This document shows, piece by piece, positions 16,266-23,112 of a DNA stretch of 47,596 bases. Below the pieces are notes generated by a model. That model did not search any database. It worked only from the letters and a program-made list of their open reading frames with translations, and was not told the DNA's origin. This stretch comes from Microbacteriaceae bacterium UBA1487 (GTDB lineage: Bacteria > Actinomycetota > Actinomycetes > Actinomycetales > Microbacteriaceae): the NCBI GenBank assembly GCA_002325245.1, contig DCRR01000020.1, positions 26,485 through 74,080 on the forward strand, written 5' to 3'. How positions within the stretch are numbered: the first letter of the stretch is position 1; each line of letters begins with the position of its first letter. The position numbers and the translations under genes were made by a program.

Positions 16266-16880
16266 TCACGCCGAGCCGCGCTCAGTCGTGCCGGGTGAGG
16301 CGTCGCCTCGTCGCCGCGAGCTCAGCGCGAGAGCGAATCCCACGAGAGCGATGGCGGCGCCGACGAGGCCGACGAGGATCAGTCGCGGGGCATCGACGCC
16401 TGCGGTCGGGGAGGCGTCGCCGTCGTCCCGCCCCGCGGCGGCCTCGACCGCCGCGGTCCCGGACTCCGCCGGAGTCGGCTCGGCCGCGACCTCGCCCACC
16501 GTGAACGGCACGATCCCGCTGATCGGGTGCCCGTCCTGGGACACCACCTGCCAGCGAATCTCGTACCGGCCGTCGGGCATGCCGCTCGCCAGTGCGATGC
16601 TCACCGTGGTGCCGTCGTAGACGAGGTCGCCCTGCGTCCAGGGCTGCTCCGACTCGTCGAGGACGAGGATGGCCCCGCCGACGGCGAGGAGATCGTTCGC
16701 GAAGCGCAGCGAGACCTCGTCGGGTGGAGCGTCGAGGGCTTCGCCCTTGGCGGGGGTCGATTCGAGGAGCTGTTCGTGCGCCTGCGCGGCGTCGGTGACG
16801 CCGAGCAGGCTCCACGACACCGCGGCGACGGCGAGTGCGGCCAGTGCGATGCGGAGTCGCCCGAGGGCGGGTGCTGACAT
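16266..16880 (-). CDS. CopC-domain copper-binding protein with C-terminal membrane anchor
   Basis: 204 residues. The signal peptide ends at AAQA, leaving His35 as the mature N-terminal residue, which is the Cu(II) ligand in CopC. The following LLESTPAKGEALDAPPDEV and HPISGIVPFTVG blocks match CopC/YcnJ-type domains. A single membrane segment (LVGLVGAAIALVGFALAL) near the end anchors it. The ATG 16880 has no clear ribosome site, which is odd. Confidence 0.9.
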   Translation of the reverse strand: MSAPALGRLRIALAALAVAAVSWSLLGVTDAAQAHEQLLESTPAKGEALDAPPDEVSLRFANDLLAVGGAILVLDESEQPWTQGDLVYDGTTVSIALASGMPDGRYEIRWQVVSQDGHPISGIVPFTVGEVAAEPTPAESGTAAVEAAAGRDDGDASPTAGVDAPRLILVGLVGAAIALVGFALALSSRRRGDASPGTTERGSA

Positions 16881-16941
16881 GGTGCATCCAATGCGGGAGC
16901 GCGGCAGGGCCCAGCCCTGCCGAGACGAGTGCAACGTCGGG

Positions 16942-16990
16942 GCCGCCGAATAGGCGGCACGGTCCCGAGGGCACGCAAGTGCTCCTCGGG
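16942..16990 (-). terminator. Two hairpins between the membrane-protein and CopC genes
   Basis: First: 6-base arms GCCGCC/GGCGGC with loop GAATA (16942-16958). Second: an imperfect stem from CCCGAGGGCAC (16964-16974) and GTGCTCCTCGGG (16979-16990), directly after the membrane-protein stop at 16994. They fill the 113-base gap in the minus-strand operon and could act as a partial terminator or message-processing site. Confidence 0.5.
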
Positions 16991-16993
16991 GCG

Positions 16994-17707
16994 TTAGGAG
17001 AGTGCGAACGCGACCGGACGCGGGGGGCCTCGACGCGAGACCGATGCCGTCAGGGCGGCGCGGGCGAGCCCGCCCGCGCCGCCGGCCGCGGCGACGAGTC
17101 GCGCGGCGCGGGCCGGGATGGCGGCGGCGTGCGCGAGACGGGGGGCAACCGCGCGCGCGAGCAGCGCGGCCAGCAGCAGGGCGAGGCGTCGCAATCCGGC
17201 GAGGGCGGTCTCGCTGCGCCGGATCAGTGCGATCGTGGCGACCGCGGCGACCCCGTGCCCGAGCCACATCCAGCCGTCGGTGTGGTCGGCGTGCGCGCTG
17301 GTGCTGGCGAGCGCCGCGATCGTCGAGGTGTCGTGGCCCGCGTGGACGCCACCGCGGTCGGCGGTGACGACCGCCGTGGACCCGGCGGCTCCGAGCACGA
17401 ACAGCCAGTGGAACAGGAACTGGCTGGCCAGCACGGAGAGGGCGAGACGCGGCAGTGACAGCGCGCGGCCTGAGAGGGGCAGGCAGACCAGCACCGACAG
17501 CGTGACGGGAACGAGGATGCCGACCAGGCCGGGGATGGATCCGCCGGCGAGCACGTGCGAGATGAGGGCGACGAGCGTCGACGAGACGGCGACGAGAAGC
17601 GCCTTCGCCGTGCGGGCCCGACGCGAGACGGGCGCAGCGCCGATCCGCGCCGAGGCGGAGCTGCGGCCTCGCGCGGCCGAGGCGGGACGCGAACTCATCA
17701 GTCTCAT
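16994..17707 (-). CDS. Integral membrane protein of the copper operon, function unknown
   Basis: About 237 residues with roughly five hydrophobic segments. The extracytoplasmic-looking loop between them carries a His cluster (GGVHAGHDTST...HADHTDG) that could bind copper. I cannot name the family with confidence. It is the first gene downstream of the CsoR-type operator and stands next to CopC, so a role in copper uptake or delivery is inferred. The start may be 17707 (MRLMSSRP) or the ATG nine bases later; neither has a strong ribosome site. Confidence 0.72.
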   Translation of the reverse strand: MRLMSSRPASAARGRSSASARIGAAPVSRRARTAKALLVAVSSTLVALISHVLAGGSIPGLVGILVPVTLSVLVCLPLSGRALSLPRLALSVLASQFLFHWLFVLGAAGSTAVVTADRGGVHAGHDTSTIAALASTSAHADHTDGWMWLGHGVAAVATIALIRRSETALAGLRRLALLLAALLARAVAPRLAHAAAIPARAARLVAAAGGAGGLARAALTASVSRRGPPRPVAFALS

Positions 17708-17765
17708 TCTACGAACAGCCGGCGCGGCGCCAAGGTGGTCAGCGGGCGGCGGACGTGGAGGTTCA

Positions 17766-17787
17766 ACTATACCCCAGGGGGTATAGT
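17766..17787. promoter_or_regulatory. CsoR-type copper/persulfide operator
   Basis: Perfect 10-base arms ACTATACCCC and GGGGTATAGT around a central AG. A TATACCCC/GGGGTATA palindrome is the standard operator form of CsoR/CstR-family tetrameric repressors. It lies between the divergent copper operon (start 17707) and the Cys-rich mini-protein (17872). A TATAGT hexamer on each strand falls inside the arms and could be the -10 element of both promoters, so a bound repressor would shut both. No csoR gene is in the window. Confidence 0.8.
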
Positions 17788-17871
17788 GTGAGCACTTCGC
17801 TGCCTCGGCGACACCGCCGCTGCGCATCCACGAATCCCCGGCATGCTGTCCGGAAGAGAAGGAGAACGCCG

Positions 17872-18033
17872 ATGTGCCACGCCGTCACCTGTCGTAAGTG
17901 CGGGAAGACCACCTGGTCGGGCTGCGGCCAGCATGTCGACCAGGTCATGCGCCGCGTGCCGAAGTCGCAGCGGTGCGAGGGCCACCAGAACGAGACGTCG
18001 AGCGGCTTCTTCGCTCGCCTCTTCGGTCGCTAG
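17872..18033 (+). CDS. Cys-rich mini-protein, zinc-ribbon-like
   Basis: 53 residues. It has Cys at 2, 7, 10, 18 and 35 and His at 3, 21 and 38, including CHxxxCxxC and GCGxH patterns. Such small proteins (MCHAVTCRKCGK...) recur in actinobacteria next to metal- or sulfur-stress genes; the role is unknown. AAGGAGA lies about 7 bases before the ATG, a very good ribosome site, which supports translation. It probably shares the CsoR-type operator at 17766-17787. Metal or persulfide binding is inferred. Confidence 0.85.
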   Translation: MCHAVTCRKCGKTTWSGCGQHVDQVMRRVPKSQRCEGHQNETSSGFFARLFGR

Positions 18034-19148
18034 AGCCACTCGGTGCGGCGCGGCTCCCACGGTTCGCGTGCGGCGAGCTCCGCCCCGGCGGCGCGCAGCC
18101 AGCGCTCCGGCTCGGCGATCGCGTTCGCGCTCCCGCCCGCGAGCTCGGTGAGCGTCACCAGGCCTCGCGAGTCGGGGTTCGACCGCGGGTCCTCCGCCTG
18201 CCCGGCGACGATGCACACGGTGGCGCCGTAGGACTGAGCCAGCTCAAGCAGGTGCCCGACGACCTTGCCCTGAAGAGAGGTGCGATCGAATCGTCCTTCT
18301 CCGGTGATCAGCACGTCGCCCTCCGACAGTTCATCTGTCAGCCCGGTCAGAGCTGCGAGCTGGTCAGCGCCGGGCCGGAGCTGCGCTCCCCAGGCGGCGC
18401 GGAGTCCGAAGCTCGTGCCTCCGGCGGCGCCATCGCCCGCCTCGTTGCCGCTGTCGCCGAGCAGCGCCGCGAGTCGTGCCAGGCTGCGGTCCAGTTCCCG
18501 CACCTGCACCGCGGTGGCGCCCTTCTGCGGTCCGAAGACGGCTGCCGCGCCGTGCGCGCCGCGCAGGGGGGCAGTGACGTCGCTCAGGCAGACGACGCCG
18601 CGCGGCGGAGCCGGGCGCAGGTCATCGAGCACGATTCGGTCGAGTTCGGCGAGCCCGCCGCCTCCGAGGGGGACCGGTCGGCCGGCGGAGTCCAGGAACC
18701 GGGCGCCGAGCGCGGCCAGTGCGCCCGCGCCGCCGTCGGTGCTCGCCGAGCCGCCCAGGCCGACGATGAGGCGATCAGCACCGGCGTCGAGTGCCGCGGC
18801 GATCAGCTCGCCGACCCCGAATGTGTGCGAGCCCATCGGGTCGAGTTCGTCGACCAGGGGCAGTCCGCTGCTTTGCGCCATCTCGACGACCGCGGTGCCG
18901 TCGTCGAGCATGAGCCACTCGGCGTGCACCTCGCGCATCTGCGGGCCGCGCACGACGGCCGCGTGTCGGACGGCTCCGGGATGCGAGGTCTCCACCGCGT
19001 CGAGGGTGCCCTCGCCGCCATCAGCCATCGGCTTCAGCGTCACGGTGTCCTGCGTTCGCAGCTCCCGCCAGCCCGCCGCGATCGCACGGGCGGCATCACG
19101 TGCCGAGACGGTTCCCTTGAGAGAGTCGGGGGCAACAATGACGCGCAC
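18030..19148 (-). CDS. Glycerate kinase (GlxK/GarK type)
   Basis: 372 residues. The N-terminal VRVIVAPDSLKGTVSA and the LGGSASTDGGAGALAALG block are the signatures of the glycerate 2-kinase family, and ITGEGRFDRTSLQGK is the conserved C-terminal motif. It phosphorylates D-glycerate from glyoxylate or sugar-acid breakdown. The start is GTG 19148. The gene converges on the mini-protein with a 4-base overlap of stop codons (18030-18033). Confidence 0.93.
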   Translation of the reverse strand: MRVIVAPDSLKGTVSARDAARAIAAGWRELRTQDTVTLKPMADGGEGTLDAVETSHPGAVRHAAVVRGPQMREVHAEWLMLDDGTAVVEMAQSSGLPLVDELDPMGSHTFGVGELIAAALDAGADRLIVGLGGSASTDGGAGALAALGARFLDSAGRPVPLGGGGLAELDRIVLDDLRPAPPRGVVCLSDVTAPLRGAHGAAAVFGPQKGATAVQVRELDRSLARLAALLGDSGNEAGDGAAGGTSFGLRAAWGAQLRPGADQLAALTGLTDELSEGDVLITGEGRFDRTSLQGKVVGHLLELAQSYGATVCIVAGQAEDPRSNPDSRGLVTLTELAGGSANAIAEPERWLRAAGAELAAREPWEPRRTEWL

Positions 19149-19220
19149 GAGGCCCGACTCTAGCGCCACGCGCGCGAAGGAGCCGAAGCACTCGCGAGCC
19201 GCGTCCGATAGCCGCGTCGG

Positions 19221-19337
19221 TGTACCCCGAATGGACCTCAATCCGGATCGGGGTACAAATTTCCGGGTTGCGTGCGGGCCGAGCCGGGCGCCATTTCGGT
19301 GCCGAAAACCGGCAAGCTGCGGACAAATCGGGGTACA
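19221..19337. repeat. Three copies of TCGGGGTACA in a non-coding stretch
   Basis: TGTACCCCGA at 19221-19230 is the inverse of TCGGGGTACA at 19248-19257, giving a 10-base inverted repeat with a 17-base spacer. A third direct copy lies at 19328-19337, again followed by AAA. The gap 19149-19527 between the glycerate kinase start and the small membrane peptide holds no supported gene. Repeats this exact are not expected by chance in a few hundred bases; protein-binding sites are one explanation. Confidence 0.6.
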
Positions 19338-19362
19338 AAATGGGCAGATCTGCGCCGAAGAA

Positions 19363-19403
19363 TGCCCCCCGGAGGCCTTTCGGGGCACATTTGCCCCCCG
19401 GAG
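19363..19403. repeat. Direct repeat TGCCCCCCGGAG
   Basis: Two exact 12-base copies at 19363-19374 and 19392-19403, 29 bases apart, in the same non-coding stretch as the TCGGGGTACA repeats and upstream of the 35-residue membrane peptide. A looser relative (TGACCCCCGAAC) follows at about 19415. Confidence 0.5.
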
Positions 19404-19527
19404 TGGGGAGAGAATGACCCCCGAACGGGTGTCGGCATTCTGGAGGACGACTGCCTAGTCTATGTGCGGGGGACAAACCACGTCCCCCAAACCTCGGACC
19501 AACACCACGAACCGACTAGGACACATC

Positions 19528-19635
19528 ATGCTTGAACTCGCTCCCGCCGCCGCACTCGCTGTCACCGCGTTGCTCGCCGCCGCGTGCTTCATCACTGCTG
19601 CTGTCCGTCCCGGCCCCGGTACCCGCCGCGCCTGA
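19528..19635 (+). CDS. 35-residue single-pass membrane peptide
   Basis: Short gene encoding MLELAPAAALAVTALLAAAC and 15 more residues, ending in a basic tail (RPGPGTRRA). It is one hydrophobic helix with an acidic N-terminus and a positively charged C-terminus. TAGGAC lies about 9 bases before the ATG. The stop codon lies inside the left arm of an 11-base-pair hairpin, as expected for a compact transcription unit. Function unknown; it could be a regulatory membrane microprotein. Small size makes it uncertain. Confidence 0.5.
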   Translation: MLELAPAAALAVTALLAAACFITAAVRPGPGTRRA

Positions 19636-19658
19636 CCACCCTGAATCGTCAGGCGCGG
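19626..19658 (+). terminator. Hairpin overlapping the end of the small membrane peptide gene
   Basis: 11-base perfect arms CCGCGCCTGAC and GTCAGGCGCGG with an 11-base loop. The stop codon TGA (19633-19635) is within the left arm. No T-tail follows. Confidence 0.6.
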
Positions 19659-19744
19659 TGACTCCGCGCGCCATCCCACGTCGCAGTGACCGGGCCTTCC
19701 GGCCCTAACCCGCATCGCGGCGACGCACCTCACACCCCGACTCG

Positions 19745-19780
19745 ACGAAGCGCGGCAACTCCCCGGCTGCCGCGCTTCGT
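19745..19780. terminator. Bidirectional terminator-like hairpin
   Basis: 13-base perfect arms ACGAAGCGCGGCA and TGCCGCGCTTCGT with a 10-base loop, placed just past the stop of the minus-strand ACT gene (19785) and downstream of the plus-strand small peptide gene. It can end transcription from both sides. Confidence 0.75.
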
Positions 19781-19784
19781 TGTG

Positions 19785-20180
19785 TCAGGAGTCGATTCCG
19801 CTCAGCCGCTGCAACACGCGCAGCGCCGCCCCTGCGTCGTCGACATCGACGAGCACGTGGTCGTGGTGCAGCCCGGCGATCACGTTGCAGCTGAGTCCCG
19901 CGTCCGCAAGGGCGGTGGCGAATGCCGCGGTGAGACCGACGGCGTCGAGCGCGGAGTTCACCTCGAGCGTGATCCACGCCCCGACGAAGTCGTAATCGAG
20001 GCCAGCAGCCTCGGCGACGTCGCGCGCGACGACGGCGCACAGCCCCTCCGGTTCGCGGATGAGCGCCTCGATGTGCTCGAGGCCGAGGTCGGCGTTCCAG
20101 GCGACGAAGACGAACTCGCCCGGCCGCTGCACCGGCGACATGCTCCGCAGAAGCTCATTCAGATCACGGATGCCGGCCAC
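19785..20180 (-). CDS. ACT-domain protein
   Basis: 131 residues. The start IRDLNELLRSMSPVQRPGEF, the central EGLCAVVARDVAEAAGL and the final second ACT half (LSCNVIAGLHHDHVLVDVDDA) match small two-ACT proteins of the ACT_3/ACT_7 type. These bind amino acids or other small ligands; the exact role is not established. GTG 20180 has GAGGGG a few bases upstream. Confidence 0.85.
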   Translation of the reverse strand: MAGIRDLNELLRSMSPVQRPGEFVFVAWNADLGLEHIEALIREPEGLCAVVARDVAEAAGLDYDFVGAWITLEVNSALDAVGLTAAFATALADAGLSCNVIAGLHHDHVLVDVDDAGAALRVLQRLSGIDS

Positions 20181-20241
20181 CCCTCGAGCCTACGGGCGGC
20201 GGTCGGATCGGGCTCGATTTCTCGGCCGCCGAATGCGCTGT

Positions 20242-20247
20242 TATGAT
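20242..20247 (+). promoter_or_regulatory. -10 element of the tRNA-Arg gene
   Basis: TATGAT, a good match to the sigma-70-type -10 hexamer, 26 bases before the mature 5' end of the tRNA. The -35 region at about 20219 (TTTCTC) is weak. Confidence 0.5.
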
Positions 20248-20273
20248 CGTCCGGTTGACCATCGCGTCGACAT

Positions 20274-20346
20274 GCGCCCGTAGCTCAACGGATAGAGCAT
20301 CTGACTACGGATCAGAAGGTTGGGGGTTCGAATCCCTCCGGGCGCA
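20274..20346 (+). tRNA. tRNA-Arg (anticodon ACG)
   Basis: 73 bases with a fully paired 7-base acceptor stem GCGCCCG/CGGGCGC, discriminator A20346, the D-loop TAGCTCAACGGATAGAGCA, anticodon stem TCTGA/TCAGA with loop CTACGGA (anticodon ACG at 20307-20309), and T-loop TTCGAAT. The 3' CCA is not encoded. ACG reads CGU, and CGC/CGA after A-to-I editing. Confidence 0.97.
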
Positions 20347-20364
20347 CACTGGTTGAGACAGTGA

Positions 20365-20395
20365 AACCCCGGTCGCCCTCGCGGAGACCGGGGTT
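20365..20395 (+). terminator. Terminator of the tRNA-Arg gene
   Basis: 10-base perfect arms AACCCCGGTC and GACCGGGGTT with an 11-base loop, followed by CTTTCT. It starts 19 bases after the tRNA and is the clearest intrinsic terminator in the window. Confidence 0.88.
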
Positions 20396-20418
20396 CTTTC
20401 TGTCCCGGGGCGGGCGGC

Positions 20419-21603
20419 TCAGACGGTCGCCCCGCGCACGCGCTGGTCGCTGGACGCGCGCAGCACGAGCTCCGGCGTGAGCACGATCTGCCGATGCACG
20501 TGCGCCTCGCCGCCGACCGCATGCTCGAGCAGCAGCTGGGCCGCGAGGGAGCCGAGCTCGCCGATCGGCTGGCGGACGGTGCTGATCGGCACCACCCAAT
20601 CCTGTGCGAAGTCGATGTCGTCGTAGCCGATCAGGACGACGTCTTCGGGAACGCGGATGCCGGAGCGCGACAGCCCGCGGTAGGCGCCGAAGGCGAGCAT
20701 GTCGTTTCCGCAGAAGATCGCACTCGGCAGGTCGCCCGCGAGGAGGAGCTCGACGGCACGTTCCCCCTCAGGGACGCCCAGGCCGGAGGCGCTGACTTCG
20801 ACGAGCGCGGTGTCGGGGTCGAGCCCGGCTCCGACGATCGCGTCGATCACGCCCTTGGAGCGCTGGGTGAACTGCCGAAGTCCGGGCGGGCCCCCGATGA
20901 AGGCGACGCGCTCGTGCCCCTGCCGGAGCAGGTGCTCGACGGCGAGGCGGGCGCCGAGGACGTTGTCGACCGAGATCGAGCACTCGTCGGGGCCGCCCTC
21001 GTAGTCGAGGAAGACGACGGGGAGGCCGTTGGGGATCTCGATGTTGATGACGCCCTCATCGTCAGCCTGATCGGCCGGCGTCAGGAGCACGCCGCGCACG
21101 CGCTGCGCCGCGAGCATGGTGAGCAGCTCCCGCTCGCGCTCCACGTCGCTCTCCGAGTTGCAGAGCATCACCACGTGGCCCGCCTGTCGCACGGCATGCT
21201 CGACTGCGCGCGAGGCTCCCATGTAGAACGGGCTCGCGGTGTCGAGCACGACCAGCCCGATGACATCGCTCGAGAGGCCGGCGATGACGCGCGCCTGCTG
21301 ATTCGGAATGAACTGCAGCTCGGCGATCGCGTCCTCGACGAGGGTCCTGGTGCGCGCGGTCACGCGCTCGGGGTGGTTGATGACGTTCGAGACGGTGCCG
21401 ACGGACACGCCCGCGAGTGCGGCGACGTCGCGGATCTGGGGAGTCGCCCGCGCACGGCGGGCGTCTTCGGCGGCGATAACCGCTGATGCGACGGAGGAGG
21501 AGGCCACGGGCGGCAGTTCCGGGCGTGACGGCGGTCCCGCCGTCGAAGCCTCGCGCGAAGGGCGCGGCACGACGTCGGCGGCGTCGATCTTGTTGCGACC
21601 CAA
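20419..21603 (-). CDS. LacI-family transcriptional regulator
   Basis: 394 residues, longer than usual: about 55 poorly conserved residues precede the helix-turn-helix (IRDVAALAGVSVGTVSNVIN, about 57-76), with the hinge region PNQQARVIAGLSS and a sugar-binding domain like periplasmic ribose-binding proteins. The start is TTG 21603 with GAGG about 9 bases upstream; a start inside the extension (GTG 21507) is possible. It is divergent from the sugar operon at 21995-29557 and probably represses it through the palindrome at 21704. Confidence 0.9.
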   Translation of the reverse strand: MGRNKIDAADVVPRPSREASTAGPPSRPELPPVASSSVASAVIAAEDARRARATPQIRDVAALAGVSVGTVSNVINHPERVTARTRTLVEDAIAELQFIPNQQARVIAGLSSDVIGLVVLDTASPFYMGASRAVEHAVRQAGHVVMLCNSESDVERERELLTMLAAQRVRGVLLTPADQADDEGVINIEIPNGLPVVFLDYEGGPDECSISVDNVLGARLAVEHLLRQGHERVAFIGGPPGLRQFTQRSKGVIDAIVGAGLDPDTALVEVSASGLGVPEGERAVELLLAGDLPSAIFCGNDMLAFGAYRGLSRSGIRVPEDVVLIGYDDIDFAQDWVVPISTVRQPIGELGSLAAQLLLEHAVGGEAHVHRQIVLTPELVLRASSDQRVRGATV

Positions 21604-21703
21604 TGCCCATCACCTCGTTGTCGGGAACATCATAGAGGTCCGCTCAGCAACCGACGGAGGAGTCGTGTTGTGTTTCGCCTGGACGGGTGCTAACTTTTGG
21701 ACC

Positions 21704-21719
21704 GGTTCAATTATGAACC
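21704..21719. promoter_or_regulatory. LacI-type operator upstream of the sugar operon
   Basis: GGTTCAATTATGAACC: perfect 6-base arms around ATTA, in the 391-base gap between the LacI gene (start 21603) and the binding-protein gene (21995). The remainder of that gap has no supported gene. It does contain two overlapping palindromes at 21779-21798 (TCGTCAC/GTGACGA) and 21794-21807 (GACGAC/GTCGTC) that may be further binding sites. Confidence 0.68.
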
Positions 21720-21994
21720 ACAAAACGGACACGCCAACGACGTCAGGGGGCCGGGATGATCGAGCACAGCTGCTCGCCTCGTCACGCGAACGTGACGACT
21801 GGTCGTCCGTTGCGAGACTCCCACCTTGCGTGTCTCGTGGCGAGGAACCGCCGATCGGATTGCCGAGGGCGCGGCGCTTCACGCGCGCTTCCGGTCATGC
21901 CGCGCGGCGGGTGGTCGACGTTCGACGCTGCACCAAGTCGAACGTGTGGTGACCGCGCCGAACTGTCACATCCCCAATAAACAAGGAGAAACGA

Positions 21995-23017
21995 ATGAAG
22001 CAACGACGCTTTAAGGCCATTGCGGTCGGGCTCAGCCTCGCGGTTGGTCTCAGCCTGTCGGCTTGCGTGACGGATGACAGCACGTCCGCCGAGGGCGACC
22101 ACACGATCGTGATCGTGCCCAAGGACTCCACGAACCCCTGGTTCGTCCGCATGGAGGAGGGAGTCAAGAGCTTCGCCGCTGACTCGGGTCTCAACGTCTA
22201 CCAGAAGGGCCCGTCGGAGACCGACGCGACCATGCAGGCGCAGGTCATCCGTGACCTGATCGCGCAGGGCGTCGACGCCATCGGCGTCATCCCGGTCGAC
22301 CCGGGTGCCCTGGAGCCCGTGCTCAAGGAGGCGCTCGACGCCGGCATCGTGGTTGTGACGCACGAGGGTGCGACGCAGGAGAACACGATGTACGACATCG
22401 AGGCGTTCAACAACACCCAGTACGGCGGCTTCATCATGGACAACCTCGCCGAGGCCATGGGCGAAGAGGGCCTGTACACGACGATGGTCGGTCACGTGAC
22501 CAACGCATCGCACAACGAGTGGGCTGACGGCGCCGTGGCGCAGCAGCTCGCCGAGTACCCGAACATGACCCTCCTGGAGGCCGAGCCCCGCGTCGAGTCG
22601 CAGGACGACGGCGAGGTCGCGTACCAGACCGCCAAGGAGCTGTTCAAGAAGTACCCGGACCTCAAGGGCATCGTCGGGACCTCGTCGTTCGACGCCCCCG
22701 GTGTCGCGCGTGCGATCGAGGAGCTCGGCCTGACCGGCAAGGTCTTCGTCAGCGGAACCGGCCTCCCGGCCGCCAACAAGGAGATCCTCGAGAAGGGCCT
22801 CGTTCAGTCGCTCACGCTGTGGGACCCGGCCGACGCGGGCTACGCGCTGGCCTCGCTCGCCGCGAAGATCCTCGACGGTGAAGAGATCGTCGACGGAATC
22901 GACCTCGGTGTCGTCGGCTACGAGTCGATGCAGTTCTCCTCGGTCAACCCCAAGGTGCTCGAGGGCGCCGGCTGGGTTGTCATCAACAAGGACAACGTCG
23001 ACAGCTTCGGCTTCTGA
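21995..23017 (+). CDS. CUT2-type sugar ABC transporter substrate-binding lipoprotein (rhamnose-like)
   Basis: 340 residues. Lipoprotein signal ends LSLSAC, Cys24. The fold is the ribose-/AI-2-binding protein type (Peripla_BP_4): HTIVIVPKDSTNPWFVRMEEG and IAQGVDAIGVIPVDPGALEP are the usual first-domain blocks. It resembles rhamnose-type binding proteins in layout with the permease, ATPase and catabolic genes. AAGGAG lies 7 bases before the ATG. It is the first gene of the operon. Confidence 0.92.
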   Translation: MKQRRFKAIAVGLSLAVGLSLSACVTDDSTSAEGDHTIVIVPKDSTNPWFVRMEEGVKSFAADSGLNVYQKGPSETDATMQAQVIRDLIAQGVDAIGVIPVDPGALEPVLKEALDAGIVVVTHEGATQENTMYDIEAFNNTQYGGFIMDNLAEAMGEEGLYTTMVGHVTNASHNEWADGAVAQQLAEYPNMTLLEAEPRVESQDDGEVAYQTAKELFKKYPDLKGIVGTSSFDAPGVARAIEELGLTGKVFVSGTGLPAANKEILEKGLVQSLTLWDPADAGYALASLAAKILDGEEIVDGIDLGVVGYESMQFSSVNPKVLEGAGWVVINKDNVDSFGF

Positions 23018-23036
23018 TCATCCGTTCCTGATGTGA

Positions 23037-23078
23037 CGACCGGGGTGGGGTGTCGAACCTGCCGCCCCACCCCGGTCG
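23037..23078 (+). terminator. Intercistronic hairpin after the binding-protein gene
   Basis: 14-base perfect arms (23037-23050 and 23065-23078, CGACCGGGGTGGGG and its complement) around a 14-base loop, between the binding-protein stop (23017) and the ATPase (23113). It stands in the same position as the hairpin at 4247-4280 of the other transport operon. Confidence 0.8.
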
Positions 23079-23112
23079 AACCATGTATTCACCCCTCAGA
23101 AAGGTTCCGTTG

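Noticed and set aside
19221..19403. CRISPR array
   Set aside because: There are repeated words, but only two or three copies of 10-12 bases with unequal spacers, one inverted. No cas genes are near.
19149..19527. A gene or pseudogene in the gap upstream of the small membrane peptide
   Set aside because: Open frames exist on both strands, but none has a ribosome site, a recognisable domain or a consistent frame; the repeats suggest regulatory or remnant DNA.
21740..21994. A small gene upstream of the CUT2 binding protein
   Set aside because: Short frames in this gap have no ribosome site, overlap operator-like palindromes and translate to low-complexity Arg/Ser-rich sequence.
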